A stretch of 64,000 nucleotides of DNA from F22 sp963668535 (GCA_963668535.1 OY764867.1:1984001-2048000), one strand, 5' to 3'; counted from the first letter of the stretch, positions 51,912-62,118 are shown. A program made the numbers and translations. Notes: generated from the letters alone by a model not told the origin.

Positions 51912-52541
51912 ATGAATATAACTAATAATAAGACAGATGAGCAAAAGACCGATGCTCCAACTCCTAGCAGCGTTATCGTGGTTGATACCCAATTTTTAGA
52001 CCAATTTTGTGGATTAATTCGTGAGGATTTCTCGCATAATCATAATCAAGAGCTTCCTCTTGTGGATTTTGCAGAAGTTCTTTGTGTATTGGTAATGGTC
52101 ATGAAAAAAATGGGTAAAATGCATAGTGAGCATTTTCAAGTTGTATTACCATATGAAGAAGGTCATGTAGCATTTAATCATTTAACTCCAAGTCACTTTA
52201 TTCATGATTTGGATGGAAAAGCTTTTATCGATTCTATGGGTGAATTTGCTTTTGCTGCTGTGAGTAGTGAAAAAATGGCTGAATACGGTGATTTCTTTCT
52301 TGATATACTTCAAGTTACTATTGAACATCCTGATGTCAAAGAGATTATGATTATTGGTAATGAACTTGAGATAACTGAAGATGTTCAGAAAATATTGCTT
52401 AAGCCAGAAGCCAAAGATAAGTCTTTTTATTTCCCATTGATCAATAAAGAAACACCTGTTGTTCCTGGAATTACTATGCCACCTGTTTTGGTGCCAGCTC
52501 TGATGCAAGGATTACACCTTGATCCATCAGATTTTCAATAG
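51912..52541 (+). CDS. Conserved hypothetical protein
   Basis: A 209-residue soluble, acidic protein that I do not recognise. It has no signal peptide or membrane helix. A short polar N-terminal tail is followed by an alpha/beta-looking body (LPLVDFAEVLCVLVMVMKKM; EHPDVKEIMIIGNELEITED) and a proline-rich end. The open frame extends back to a TTG at 51834, but the promoter at 51900 makes the ATG at 51912 the likely start. It precedes sdaA by 30 nt and may share its message. Confidence 0.7.
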   Translation: MNITNNKTDEQKTDAPTPSSVIVVDTQFLDQFCGLIREDFSHNHNQELPLVDFAEVLCVLVMVMKKMGKMHSEHFQVVLPYEEGHVAFNHLTPSHFIHDLDGKAFIDSMGEFAFAAVSSEKMAEYGDFFLDILQVTIEHPDVKEIMIIGNELEITEDVQKILLKPEAKDKSFYFPLINKETPVVPGITMPPVLVPALMQGLHLDPSDFQ

Positions 52542-52571
52542 AATCGTTTTTCTCTTCACATTTTAAAGTAT

Positions 52572-53777
52572 ATGAAAAGTATTAGAGAGTTGTATCGTAT
52601 CGGTTTGGGACCATCAAGTAGTCACACGATGGGACCACGTTATGCAGCATTGCGTTTTTTGTCACGCAATCCTTCAGCTAAGCATTTTAAAGTGACTTTA
52701 TATGGTAGTTTGGCAGCTACTGGTGAAGGTCATATGACGGATGTCGCTATCCTTGATGTCTTGGAGCCTGCTGCACCTGTCAAAATAGTGTGGCAACCTA
52801 AAGTCTTTTTGCCTTTTCATCCTAATGCGATGACTTTTACTTCCTATGATCAAGATGACAAGATACAAGAGGAATGGACTGTATATAGTGTTGGAGGAGG
52901 CGCATTAGCGCAGAATGGTGAAGATATAGAGAAACAATTACCTGACATCTATCCTTATAGTACGATTAAAGATATTATGCGTTGGTGTACGGAGAATGGA
53001 CGTAGTTATTGGGAATATGTAGATACTTATGAGGATGAAGGTATTTGGGACTATCTAGATCAAGTTTGGCAAGTAATGTGTGCTTCTATTAAGCGAGGAC
53101 TAAACGCTGATGGGGTATTACCTGGCCCTTTAAAATTACGTCGTAAGGCTTCAACATATTATATCAAAGCTACGGGATACAAAGGTTCATTGCAATCGCG
53201 AGGGTTGGTTTTTGCATATGCTTTAGCATCGAGTGAGGAGAATGCTAGTGGTGGCGAAATAGTAACAGCCCCTACTTGTGGTTCGTGTGGTGTATTACCT
53301 GCGGTGTTATATCATTTAAAGAAAACACGTAAATTTAGTAAGACACGTATTTTAAGAGCTTTAGCTACTGCTGCTGTTTTTGGCAATGTGGTGAAAACCA
53401 ATGCTTCTATATCAGGTGCAGAAGTTGGTTGTCAAGGAGAGGTCGGTGTAGCGTGTGCCATGGCATCTGCTGCTGCCAATCAACTTTTTGGAGGGAGTAT
53501 TAGTCAGATTGAATATGCAGCTGAAATGGGTATGGAGCATCATTTAGGGATGACCTGTGATCCTGTATGTGGATTAGTACAAATTCCTTGTATTGAACGT
53601 AATGCTTATGCAGCAGCACGCGCACTAGATGCCAATGTCTATTCATCATTTACAGATGGATTACATAGTGTTTCTTTTGATAAAGTTATTGCAGTAATGA
53701 AACAAACGGGGCACGATTTACCTTCGTTGTACAAGGAAACATCAGAAGGAGGATTGGCCACTGAATGGCATAAATAA
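52572..53777 (+). CDS. sdaA: L-serine ammonia-lyase, iron-sulfur type
   Basis: A 401-residue single-chain serine dehydratase that converts L-serine to pyruvate and ammonia. The N-terminal beta domain begins ELYRIGLGPSSSHTMGPRYA. The cluster cysteines are in TAPTCGSCGVLPAV and GMTCDPVCGLVQIPCIERN. Length is that of the fused one-chain form. It ends 5 nt before the sensor-kinase gene, so the two are likely co-transcribed. Confidence 0.96.
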   Translation: MKSIRELYRIGLGPSSSHTMGPRYAALRFLSRNPSAKHFKVTLYGSLAATGEGHMTDVAILDVLEPAAPVKIVWQPKVFLPFHPNAMTFTSYDQDDKIQEEWTVYSVGGGALAQNGEDIEKQLPDIYPYSTIKDIMRWCTENGRSYWEYVDTYEDEGIWDYLDQVWQVMCASIKRGLNADGVLPGPLKLRRKASTYYIKATGYKGSLQSRGLVFAYALASSEENASGGEIVTAPTCGSCGVLPAVLYHLKKTRKFSKTRILRALATAAVFGNVVKTNASISGAEVGCQGEVGVACAMASAAANQLFGGSISQIEYAAEMGMEHHLGMTCDPVCGLVQIPCIERNAYAAARALDANVYSSFTDGLHSVSFDKVIAVMKQTGHDLPSLYKETSEGGLATEWHK

Positions 53778-53782
53778 ATTAT

Positions 53783-55786
53783 ATGGCATATACAAAAAAG
53801 AGTTTTCTTTTAAAGAATAACAACACCATGAAGATATATGATCTTTATTGTGTTGCCCTTTGTATATGTTTGTTTTTCTTGGGGTGTTGCCCATCTCTTA
53901 ATGCACAAACTGCTCACAATGATATTATGGATAGCTTGCATAGAGGAGAGCAAAAAAACTATATATTGTTGATTAGTTCCTATAATCCAGAAGCATGGAG
54001 AATGTCCCAAACAATAGCTGATTTTGAAGATACGTATTTTGCAAATGGTGGAAAAGGAAATTGTGTAGTTCGTACAATGGACTGCAAGAGTTATTCTGAA
54101 GCTTCTCAATGGACCAGTCGATTAAATCAATTGTTAGATAATCAATACGAAGTTGCTCCTCCGAGTCTTATCGTGTTTTTGGGGCAAGAAGCCTGGGCGA
54201 GCTACTTGAGCTTGCCTGTAAAAAGTAGAATCTCAGGGATTCCTGTTATTTGTGGATTGGTAAGTAGTCAATACACGATTTTACCTCAATTTGATATAGA
54301 AACATCTTCTTACTCTCCTGCGTTGAAAGATGTTCAGGTTGATGGATATCCTTCAGATTTACGTGGTGGTATTTTTTATGAGTATGCTGGTAAAGACAAT
54401 ATTGAGATGCTCAAGTACTGTTTCCCGTACTCTAATAGGATAGCTTTTATTTCTGACAATACGTATGGGGGGGTGACTATGAAAGCTGTTTTTCGTGACG
54501 CCATAAAAAACTATAAGGAGTTGGGTGTTGAATATATTGATGGACGTGATTTGAGCTTAGAAAAAGCATTAGATTGTATATATAATCTGGATAGTCAGAC
54601 CAGTATTATGGTCGGTACTTGGCGTATTGGTTTGGGAGGAGAGTATTTTATGCATAATGCAACATATATGATGCAAGAAATTTCTTCGGGTATCCCTTGT
54701 ATAACTATGGCTAGTGTGGGCATGGGGTATTGGGCACTTGGAGGATGCATCCCCAATTATAGGGCACAAGGTAAACAATTGGCTAAGATTGCTTTAAACG
54801 TTGAAAAAGGTAAGCATAATGAGATCTGTATAATTCCTAGCGTAAAAAAAGTAGATTATAATGCAATGTCTAAATATAATCTTACTTCATCAAATATACC
54901 AGAAGGGACTACAATTGTTAACCGGCCTCAGGGGATGATGGAAAAATATTTTTGGCAAGTATCTATTGGGTTAGGTGTGCTATGTATCTTAGTCATAGCA
55001 TTGATTATTTGTCTTATCTATTATTTCCGTTCTCGTAGACTAGGTCAGTACTTGCAAGTAGCTAAAGAGAAAGCAGAAGAAAGCGATCGAATGAAAACGG
55101 CCTTCTTGGCTAATATATCCCATGAAATTCGAACACCATTGAATAGTATTGTTGGTTTTTCATCTGTATTGCAAGATGAAGAAGTCGAAAAAGAAGATCA
55201 AATGCATTATCTAGATCTAATACAACTAAACTCGGATTTATTGTTACGTCTTATCAATGATGTGCTTGATTTATCTCGCTTAGAATCTGGAAGGGTAAAA
55301 CTTAGGTATACAGCTGTGGATATTATTCAGATAGCTAATCAGACTTTTATTTCAGTTCAGCAGGCAATGAATAATGGCAATGATTTTCTTATGAAATCGT
55401 CATATGAAAAATGTACTATGCTTGTTGATCAACAGCGATTACAACAGGTCTTGATGAATATTTTGAATAATGCAAATAAATTTACCAGAGATGGGAAAGT
55501 GTTGCTTGAGATATATCCCTCTAACGAACAGCGCGAAATTGTGTTTGCAATATCTGATACTGGTACTGGTATCCCTCTTGAAAAACAAACACTTGTCTTT
55601 GAGCGTTTTGAAAAACTAAATGAACTATCTAGTGGAACAGGTTTGGGATTGTCTATTTGTCAAATGCTAGTAAAAATGTGGAATGGACGTATTTGGATTG
55701 CATCTGAATATACTGATGGAGCCAAGTTTTGTTTTACAATACCTTATACTGAAGTTGAAAAAGAATCATTGAGTCATGAAAAATAA
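53783..55786 (+). CDS. Sensor histidine kinase with periplasmic substrate-binding-like domain
   Basis: A 667-residue kinase. A signal or first membrane helix (about 22-38) is followed by a periplasmic region of about 340 residues that resembles an ABC-transporter substrate-binding fold, a membrane helix near 391-415, and the kinase: NISHEIRTPLN with phospho-His 447, then NILNNANKFT, SDTGTGIP and GTGLGLSI. No receiver domain is fused and no response regulator is adjacent. ATG 53828 is an alternative start (KIYDLYCVALCICLFFLG would then begin the signal). Its end overlaps the nucleotidase gene by 11 bp. Confidence 0.92.
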   Translation: MAYTKKSFLLKNNNTMKIYDLYCVALCICLFFLGCCPSLNAQTAHNDIMDSLHRGEQKNYILLISSYNPEAWRMSQTIADFEDTYFANGGKGNCVVRTMDCKSYSEASQWTSRLNQLLDNQYEVAPPSLIVFLGQEAWASYLSLPVKSRISGIPVICGLVSSQYTILPQFDIETSSYSPALKDVQVDGYPSDLRGGIFYEYAGKDNIEMLKYCFPYSNRIAFISDNTYGGVTMKAVFRDAIKNYKELGVEYIDGRDLSLEKALDCIYNLDSQTSIMVGTWRIGLGGEYFMHNATYMMQEISSGIPCITMASVGMGYWALGGCIPNYRAQGKQLAKIALNVEKGKHNEICIIPSVKKVDYNAMSKYNLTSSNIPEGTTIVNRPQGMMEKYFWQVSIGLGVLCILVIALIICLIYYFRSRRLGQYLQVAKEKAEESDRMKTAFLANISHEIRTPLNSIVGFSSVLQDEEVEKEDQMHYLDLIQLNSDLLLRLINDVLDLSRLESGRVKLRYTAVDIIQIANQTFISVQQAMNNGNDFLMKSSYEKCTMLVDQQRLQQVLMNILNNANKFTRDGKVLLEIYPSNEQREIVFAISDTGTGIPLEKQTLVFERFEKLNELSSGTGLGLSICQMLVKMWNGRIWIASEYTDGAKFCFTIPYTEVEKESLSHEK

Positions 55787-57503
55787 TTCTATTAATATAT
55801 TTATTTGTATCCTTGTTTTTACTTGCATAGCTTTTAGTGTACAAGCACAGCAGGTTATAAAGTTGCGTATTCTTGAAACGACTGATTTGCACGGTAGTTT
55901 TTTTTCGTATAACATGATGAAAGATAAACCAACAGTCGGAGGTTTATCTCGATTTGCTCATTTGGTGGATAGTCTTCGAACTGACTATGGAGATCGATTG
56001 ATTGTACTAGATAACGGTGATATTTTACAAGGTCAACCTTCTACATACTGGGCTAACTATGTTGATACGCTTGGAACTCATTTAAACGCAGCTATGTTGA
56101 ATTTTATTGGGTATAATGCTGTAACTATAGGCAATCATGATATTGAAACTGGACATCCTGTTTATGATCGTTGGGCTAATCAACTGGATTGTCCAGTGTT
56201 GGGAGCTAACGTTATTAATTCAAAGACTGGTATTCCATACTTTAAACCATATATCATTCTGAAAAGAGATGGTGTGAAAGTGTGTGTGTTTGGTATGATC
56301 ACCTCTGCTGTACCTGCATGGCTGCCTGAAAAATTATGGAGTGGGATGCGTTTCGATGGTCTTGTGAAGACTGCAAAAAAATGGATGCCAATAATTATGA
56401 AAAAAGAAAAGCCAGATGTTATTATTGGACTTTTTCATTCTGGTAGTCAAGGCGGAATCCATAACAGTCAGTTTGTAGAAAATGAAGTGAAGAGTGTAGC
56501 ACAAGAAGTAGGGGGATTTGATGCTATCTTTTTTGGACATGATCATCGCAAACAATTCATTATGATCAATGACAAGTCTGGTAAAAAAATACCGCTTATT
56601 AATCCTGCTGCTCATGGACATTATGTTGGAAATTTAGATCTCACTATCTCCATTAAGCATAATAGAGTCGTTAATAAAAAAACAAAAGGATCTATTGTTG
56701 ACATACGATATATGCCAAGTGATTCTTGTTTTAATAAACGATTTGCTCAGAAGATGAGTCAAGTTAAATCTTTTGTGAATCAACAAGTTGGGGTCATTAC
56801 TTCTGATTTAGATGCAAAAGATGTACTTTGGGGTAGTAGTGCTTACGTGGATTTTATTCATGAATTGCAACTTGATATAACTGGGGCTGATATTTCTATT
56901 ACGGCGCCTCAATCACTGTATAATAAAATAGCTGCTGGACCTGTGTATATGAAAGATATGTTCAGATATATTTGTTATGAGAACTTTCTATATACTATGA
57001 ATTTGCGTGGCTCCGAGATAAGAGATGAACTTGAGTACAGTTATAACTTGTGGTTGGCTGGTATGCAAAAATCTAGTGATCACCTTTTGCTTTTGAGAGA
57101 AGGAAGCACAACGGATTTAAAGAATTTCTCCTTTAATTTTGATTCAGCAGCTGGCATTGATTATGAAGTGGATGTGCGTAAACCTTTTGGGCAGCGAGTG
57201 CGAGTATTGCGTCTGAGTGATGGTAGAGCATTTGATTTGAATGCTATGTATAAAGTTGCTATAAGTTCTTATAGAGGAAATGGTGGTGGTGAGTTACTAA
57301 CAAAAGGAAGTGGATTGACTCAAAGTGAGCTTAGTCAACGATTAATCCAATCTACTCCAAAAGATGTACGCCATTACTTAATAAAGTATCTTTTGGCGAA
57401 CAAAAAAGTTACGCCTCGCGCATTACATAATTGGAAATTTGTACCAGAAAAATGGACAAATAAAGCGGCTAAACGTGATTCCGTTGCATTCTATAAAAAG
57501 TAA
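55776..57503 (+). CDS. 5'-nucleotidase/UshA-family metallophosphatase, secreted
   Basis: A 575-residue periplasmic phosphatase with a cleavable signal (ending near VQAQ). The N-terminal metallophosphatase has the metal motifs LETTDLHG, LDNGDILQG, IGNHDIE, LFHSGSQGG and GHDH; the C-terminal 5'-nucleotidase domain gives substrate specificity. It should release phosphate from nucleotides or cyclic nucleotides. It is translationally coupled to the sensor kinase by an 11-bp overlap, so the kinase may sense its product or substrate. Confidence 0.93.
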   Translation: MKNNSINIFICILVFTCIAFSVQAQQVIKLRILETTDLHGSFFSYNMMKDKPTVGGLSRFAHLVDSLRTDYGDRLIVLDNGDILQGQPSTYWANYVDTLGTHLNAAMLNFIGYNAVTIGNHDIETGHPVYDRWANQLDCPVLGANVINSKTGIPYFKPYIILKRDGVKVCVFGMITSAVPAWLPEKLWSGMRFDGLVKTAKKWMPIIMKKEKPDVIIGLFHSGSQGGIHNSQFVENEVKSVAQEVGGFDAIFFGHDHRKQFIMINDKSGKKIPLINPAAHGHYVGNLDLTISIKHNRVVNKKTKGSIVDIRYMPSDSCFNKRFAQKMSQVKSFVNQQVGVITSDLDAKDVLWGSSAYVDFIHELQLDITGADISITAPQSLYNKIAAGPVYMKDMFRYICYENFLYTMNLRGSEIRDELEYSYNLWLAGMQKSSDHLLLLREGSTTDLKNFSFNFDSAAGIDYEVDVRKPFGQRVRVLRLSDGRAFDLNAMYKVAISSYRGNGGGELLTKGSGLTQSELSQRLIQSTPKDVRHYLIKYLLANKKVTPRALHNWKFVPEKWTNKAAKRDSVAFYKK

Positions 57504-57528
57504 TAATTTTGTTTTTGATGTTTTTTTG

Positions 57529-57537
57529 TATCTTTGC
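57529..57537 (+). promoter_or_regulatory. -7 box for the porin gene
   Basis: TATCTTTGC, 37 nt before the ATG at 57574; the porin can therefore be transcribed apart from the kinase-nucleotidase pair. Confidence 0.65.
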
Positions 57538-57573
57538 GCCTATAAAAACAATAAACCAAAAACAAATTAATTT

Positions 57574-58644
57574 ATGATGACACACAACATTATTAGTCGA
57601 ACGGGACTTAAGTGTTTAATGCTTTGTATAGGTGCTATGCAGATGCTTAACCTATCAGCGCAAGAGGACAATAAGAAACCTCAATGGTTGCCAGAAGTGC
57701 ATGGTACGATACGAGCTAAATATGAAAGTCAATTTGAACAAGCTGCTTCAAATCGATTTCAAGTACGTAATGCACGCTTTAGTGTCAATGGTGCTGTGAG
57801 TTCAGCCATTACGTATAAAGTGCAGATTGATTTGAGTGATAAAGGTAAAATGTCTATGAAAGATGCTTGGACTGGAATTGCTCTAGCATCAGGTTGGAAG
57901 ATCAAAATGGGGCAGTTTAGAATTCCTGTAACTATTGATGCACATCGTTCCCCACATGTCCAATTTTTTGCAAACAGATCCTTTATGGCTAAGCAGGTGG
58001 GAAGCGTTAGAGACATTGGTGCTTGTCTTTCTTATTCATCCGCATCAATAATTCCGTTTAAGCTTGAAGCAGCTATTTTTAATGGAAACGGTTTGACACG
58101 TGATGAACAAGAAGAGTGGCATCGTGGAGAAAGTTTTGCTATCAGAGGTCAGATTTATCCCAATGCGACAAGTAACATCACATTAGGTATGACCGCTTCT
58201 CAGCCAGAAGCAAATGGTGTGCGTCAATATATGTACAATGCTGGGGCATTTACGAAGCTAGGTGCTGTTCATCTTGAAGCTGAGTATATGTATAAGCATT
58301 TCGGGGGACATGCATTCGATAATGTGAATTGCTTTAATGCACAAACATATTATCAAATGCCAGTAAAGTGTCATCAGCTATACGGGATTCGTTTTTTAGC
58401 TAGATACGATCAAATGGGGAACCACAGTGATGGGGTAACGCGCGATGAGAGTGGGGCTTTATCTATTAAACATCCTGAACGTAAACGCTTCACGACTGGT
58501 ATGACTTTTTGTTTTGCACAAAAATATCATATCGCCGAGTTGAGAGTGAACTACGAAAATTACTTTTACAAAAAGGAGACTGTGCAATATGCCAATCCTA
58601 GTGAACATGATAAGATTGTAGTTGAGTTCATGACACATTTCTAG
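57574..58644 (+). CDS. Outer-membrane porin (phosphate-selective porin O/P-like)
   Basis: A 356-residue barrel protein. A signal peptide ends near LSAQE. The first strands read GTIRAKYESQFEQ and NRFQVRNARFSVNGAVSS, then KVQIDLSDKGKMSMKDAWTG and KMGQFRIPV, the pattern of the OprO/P-like family, and the chain ends in phenylalanine. Downstream of a secreted phosphatase it may take up phosphate or nucleosides, but this is inference. Confidence 0.9.
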   Translation: MMTHNIISRTGLKCLMLCIGAMQMLNLSAQEDNKKPQWLPEVHGTIRAKYESQFEQAASNRFQVRNARFSVNGAVSSAITYKVQIDLSDKGKMSMKDAWTGIALASGWKIKMGQFRIPVTIDAHRSPHVQFFANRSFMAKQVGSVRDIGACLSYSSASIIPFKLEAAIFNGNGLTRDEQEEWHRGESFAIRGQIYPNATSNITLGMTASQPEANGVRQYMYNAGAFTKLGAVHLEAEYMYKHFGGHAFDNVNCFNAQTYYQMPVKCHQLYGIRFLARYDQMGNHSDGVTRDESGALSIKHPERKRFTTGMTFCFAQKYHIAELRVNYENYFYKKETVQYANPSEHDKIVVEFMTHF

Positions 58645-58703
58645 TAATACGTAGAGATTTTCGTAGATAGAGTTTGTATACTATCTCTTGTGTACATATT
58701 ACA

Positions 58704-58754
58704 AAGTAAATGCCAGCGTGTTTGTGATTAATACAAACACGCTGGCATTTACTT
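58704..58754. terminator. Bidirectional terminator, 22-bp perfect stem
   Basis: AAGTAAATGCCAGCGTGTTTGT-type arm (58704-58725) pairs without mismatch with 58733-58754 around a 7-nt loop. It lies between the convergent porin and tyrosine-kinase genes. Confidence 0.8.
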
Positions 58755-58802
58755 TATATAGGCTATATTAGTAACCATCTAGTATGAAACTACGACAAGG
58801 CG

Positions 58803-61214
58803 CTACTTCTTCTTACTTTCTTCTTCATATGCATAGCTGTACATTGTTTCACCATATCCATAGTGACCATATCCATATCCTCTTTTTCGTGTGTCTGCAT
58901 CATTAAGTACTATACTTACTCGTGGCAAACGCATCTTGTTATTCAGCATTTCTGCAAATTTTAAATCTTGTCTATGTGCTTTCCCTGCTCTTATTACATA
59001 ACAAGTCATATCGGCTATACGACTCAAAATACTTGTGTCAGATACAAGAGCAACAGGGGCTGTGTCAAGAATAATATAGTCGTATTTCTCACGAAGTTCT
59101 TGTAGGACTTGATCTAGCCTAGCGTTGTGTAATAATTCAGCAGCGTTTGGAGGTACCGGACCACTTGGTAACAAATCAATAGGATAGTCTAATTTGTCAA
59201 GTTTGACAATACAATCCATTACAGAATAAGAAGGATTCGAGAGTAATATAGACATACCTGTATGTGGTTTGCTTGTTAATCCAAGAGCTTTAGCAATACG
59301 TGGCTTGCGCAGGTCAGCACCTACTACAATCACTTTCTTTTCAAGCATAGCAAGTGATATGGCCAAGTTAGCCGCAACATAGGTCTTTCCTTCTCCCGAC
59401 GTAGTGGAAGTTACTGCAATAACTTTGTCTACATTAGGCTTGAGAATAAAACGTATGTTCGTACGAACCCGTCTAAATGCTTCATCATGTCGTGTGTTTT
59501 GATGTCCGCCTACAGAGATGGAACTGTCTCTGTTCTCCAGAGCTTTGGGATTATGTGGTATTAATCCCAATAAAGGAAGCTTGGTGTGTTTATCAATGTC
59601 TTCTTGGGTACGGATAGTGTTTCGTAGAAGATACATTAAGTATAAAAAACCTGATGGGATGACAAAAGCAAAGAATAAAGTAATTAAAGCAATCATCTTT
59701 TTCTTTGGCGCAATAGGCCCCGACTTAGCCATTGCAGGATCAATAACCTTTGCAATATCTGACTGAGCTGCCATGTTGATTGAGTTTTCCTCTCTTTTTC
59801 TAAGCAGTAGGAGATATAAGCTAGATTTTATCTCTTGTTGTCTTGTGATGTCAGTCAAAGCACGTTCTATACCAGGGGTTTCGTGTATAATATTTTGATA
59901 CTTTACTTGCTGTCTTTTCAAGTCACTTTTAGTGATACGAAGCCCAGTCATCACACTATTAATTTGTTTCTTGATCGTCTTAAAATTATCTCTCATTGAT
60001 TCATACAACCTTACGATAACAGGATTGTTCTCAAGAGAATTCTTTTTAAGTTGATTGTATTTTATCAGTTTAGCATTGTATTCACTAATTAGTGCTGATA
60101 AGGGCAAGTCAGACAAACCGACGTTAGCAGGTATGGGCATACCTGTGTGATTAGGGTTGTGTACGTAGTCTTTTAGATAACTGACAAGATTAATCTGAGT
60201 TTCATTCTCTATGCATTTCTTTTGATATTCCGCACTCTCTGTCAGAGACATTTGAGCATTATTTTCTGGAGAAATCATTCCGGTAGCTTTTTTGAAAGCT
60301 TCCATACTAGACTCAGTCTCTGAGAGTTCCCCTGTGACTACCATTAATCTAGACTTAATGAATTCGTCTGTACGCAGAGCAACCTGATTTTTGTCATTGT
60401 TGGCATCACGGTTGTAGACATCAATTAGCATATTAAGAAAATCAACTCCTTTACGTTTATTTGTCGTTTGTAAGTTTAACGAGGCTATTGAAGTCGTCTT
60501 AGAAGCAGGCATTACACTGAGATTGCTTTTTATCGATAGTGCAAGTAATTTGGGAGGAACAATATCAATTTTAAGTTTACTTTGACCTATTTGTGTCCCA
60601 GTTTCATTGCTATACAGTTCTACCGTGCCTTTTGCTGTATAAATAGTTGCAGGAAGTGTTTTTATCAGAGTGTCTTTAAGGAGGCTTAAATCTTCTCTAG
60701 TATAAGGATAAGTGACTAGCCATCGATCCTTTTGTGGAGTTGTTATTTCCAAATGAAGCGGGTTGTTCATTTCATTTAATGTCGCTGATAACATGCGAGC
60801 ATTTATAGGGGATGTACGATATAATTCAGTATCTCTAAATAATCCTTCTACGTGATATAAGACATACTGTTGTGCATCTACGAGTGTGTGCGCTATTAAA
60901 TCGCGAGATTGTAAAACAATTACTTCATTATCAATGCTATTTTGGCTAGAATACACACCTAGCGACTCAAGCATCTTGGCATCTCCCAACATGCTTCCCC
61001 CACCACGTTTTTCATCCATAATCATGATGGTGTTACTAACAGAGTAGATAGGAGTACTCGATTTGATGTAGAAAAATGCTACAAGACTACAGCATACAAG
61101 AGATACTACGTACCACCACCAATGATCCATGATGGAGTTGAAAATAGCACGATAATTAATCGTTTCTTCTGTCAATTCTTCGTTACCAGAATAACTTTGT
61201 TGCAAATCGCTCAT
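58803..61214 (-). CDS. Wzc-like polysaccharide co-polymerase/tyrosine autokinase
   Basis: An 803-residue inner-membrane protein for exopolysaccharide or capsule export. A Wzz-type N-terminal membrane helix (about 33-52), a long periplasmic coiled-coil/GNVR region and a second helix near 490-510 are followed by the cytoplasmic BY-kinase: Walker A TTSGEGKT (K610), Walker A' VVGADLRKPR, Walker B YIILDTAPV. The C-terminus is a tyrosine cluster (GYGYGHYGYGETMYSYAY) that should be autophosphorylated. No wza, wzy or glycosyltransferase gene is beside it. Confidence 0.95.
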   Translation of the reverse strand: MSDLQQSYSGNEELTEETINYRAIFNSIMDHWWWYVVSLVCCSLVAFFYIKSSTPIYSVSNTIMIMDEKRGGGSMLGDAKMLESLGVYSSQNSIDNEVIVLQSRDLIAHTLVDAQQYVLYHVEGLFRDTELYRTSPINARMLSATLNEMNNPLHLEITTPQKDRWLVTYPYTREDLSLLKDTLIKTLPATIYTAKGTVELYSNETGTQIGQSKLKIDIVPPKLLALSIKSNLSVMPASKTTSIASLNLQTTNKRKGVDFLNMLIDVYNRDANNDKNQVALRTDEFIKSRLMVVTGELSETESSMEAFKKATGMISPENNAQMSLTESAEYQKKCIENETQINLVSYLKDYVHNPNHTGMPIPANVGLSDLPLSALISEYNAKLIKYNQLKKNSLENNPVIVRLYESMRDNFKTIKKQINSVMTGLRITKSDLKRQQVKYQNIIHETPGIERALTDITRQQEIKSSLYLLLLRKREENSINMAAQSDIAKVIDPAMAKSGPIAPKKKMIALITLFFAFVIPSGFLYLMYLLRNTIRTQEDIDKHTKLPLLGLIPHNPKALENRDSSISVGGHQNTRHDEAFRRVRTNIRFILKPNVDKVIAVTSTTSGEGKTYVAANLAISLAMLEKKVIVVGADLRKPRIAKALGLTSKPHTGMSILLSNPSYSVMDCIVKLDKLDYPIDLLPSGPVPPNAAELLHNARLDQVLQELREKYDYIILDTAPVALVSDTSILSRIADMTCYVIRAGKAHRQDLKFAEMLNNKMRLPRVSIVLNDADTRKRGYGYGHYGYGETMYSYAYEEESKKK

Positions 61215-61341
61215 ATTCTTTAGTTTTCATGTTGTATACATCACAAATCTAATACGATACATATCTGTAATGCGAGTTTTTTTGCTTTAAGAACAATGCA
61301 AAGATAAGTCTTTTATTCAAAGAAAGCCATTTTTTATCCTA

Positions 61342-62118
61342 TTACTTTATGTGAATTTTTAATTTTTTTCTTCTAAACTCACCACAAATAAGCGCTGTAG
61401 CCATTGCTACATTTAGTGACTCAGAAGTTTCTCTTTCAGGAGGGAAACTAGGATATAAAAGTTTATCTGTTATACATGTTTTCATCTTGTCTGATAAACC
61501 ACGTCCTTCGTTACCCATTACAATTAATCCGTTGGTACTTAACTCCTTCTCGAAGATATTCTCTCCATCAAGAACAGTACCATATATTGGCGTGTTTTCA
61601 GGGAGATTTGTCATCAATTCAAATAAGTCAACATAGTACACATTAACGCGGGCAATTGCTCCCATTGTTGCTTGTACAACTTTTGGATTGTACATATCAG
61701 CAGTTCCCCTCGAGCAATATATATCAGTAATGCCAAACCAATCAGCAATGCGTAATATGGTACCTAAGTTTCCAGGATCTTGCACATCTTCTAAGGCCAA
61801 GCAGAGCGTGTCTATGGGATGTGAATAATTGACATCCTTTTTTATTTGATCAAAAATACCCAAGACTTGTTGAGGATGTTGAAGTTGACTGATGTGGGCT
61901 AGTTCATCTTGAGTGACTTCATATATTTCAATATTCTCGGGTAAATGAGGATGAGAAGATAAATATGATGATGTAGCTACCAAAAAAGAACAACGAGTAC
62001 AAGCTAACAATTCGTCTACAAGCTTAGGTCCTTCTGCAAGAAACGAATTTGTTTGTGTACGCATTTTTTTCGAGTGCATCGATTTTATAATCTTAATTTT
62101 GGCTTTACTTATCGTCAT
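61342..62118 (-). CDS. TrmH/SpoU family RNA 2'-O-methyltransferase
   Basis: A 258-residue SPOUT methyltransferase. The N-terminal RNA-binding segment (FLAEGPKLVDELL) is followed by the knot domain with LEDVQDPGNLGTILRIADWFG, VMGNEGRGLS and the final PSFPPERETSESLNVAMATAL. It should methylate a ribose in rRNA or tRNA; the site is not visible. It is divergent from the TamA-like gene, with promoter boxes at 62150 and 62180. Confidence 0.94.
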   Translation of the reverse strand: MTISKAKIKIIKSMHSKKMRTQTNSFLAEGPKLVDELLACTRCSFLVATSSYLSSHPHLPENIEIYEVTQDELAHISQLQHPQQVLGIFDQIKKDVNYSHPIDTLCLALEDVQDPGNLGTILRIADWFGITDIYCSRGTADMYNPKVVQATMGAIARVNVYYVDLFELMTNLPENTPIYGTVLDGENIFEKELSTNGLIVMGNEGRGLSDKMKTCITDKLLYPSFPPERETSESLNVAMATALICGEFRRKKLKIHIK

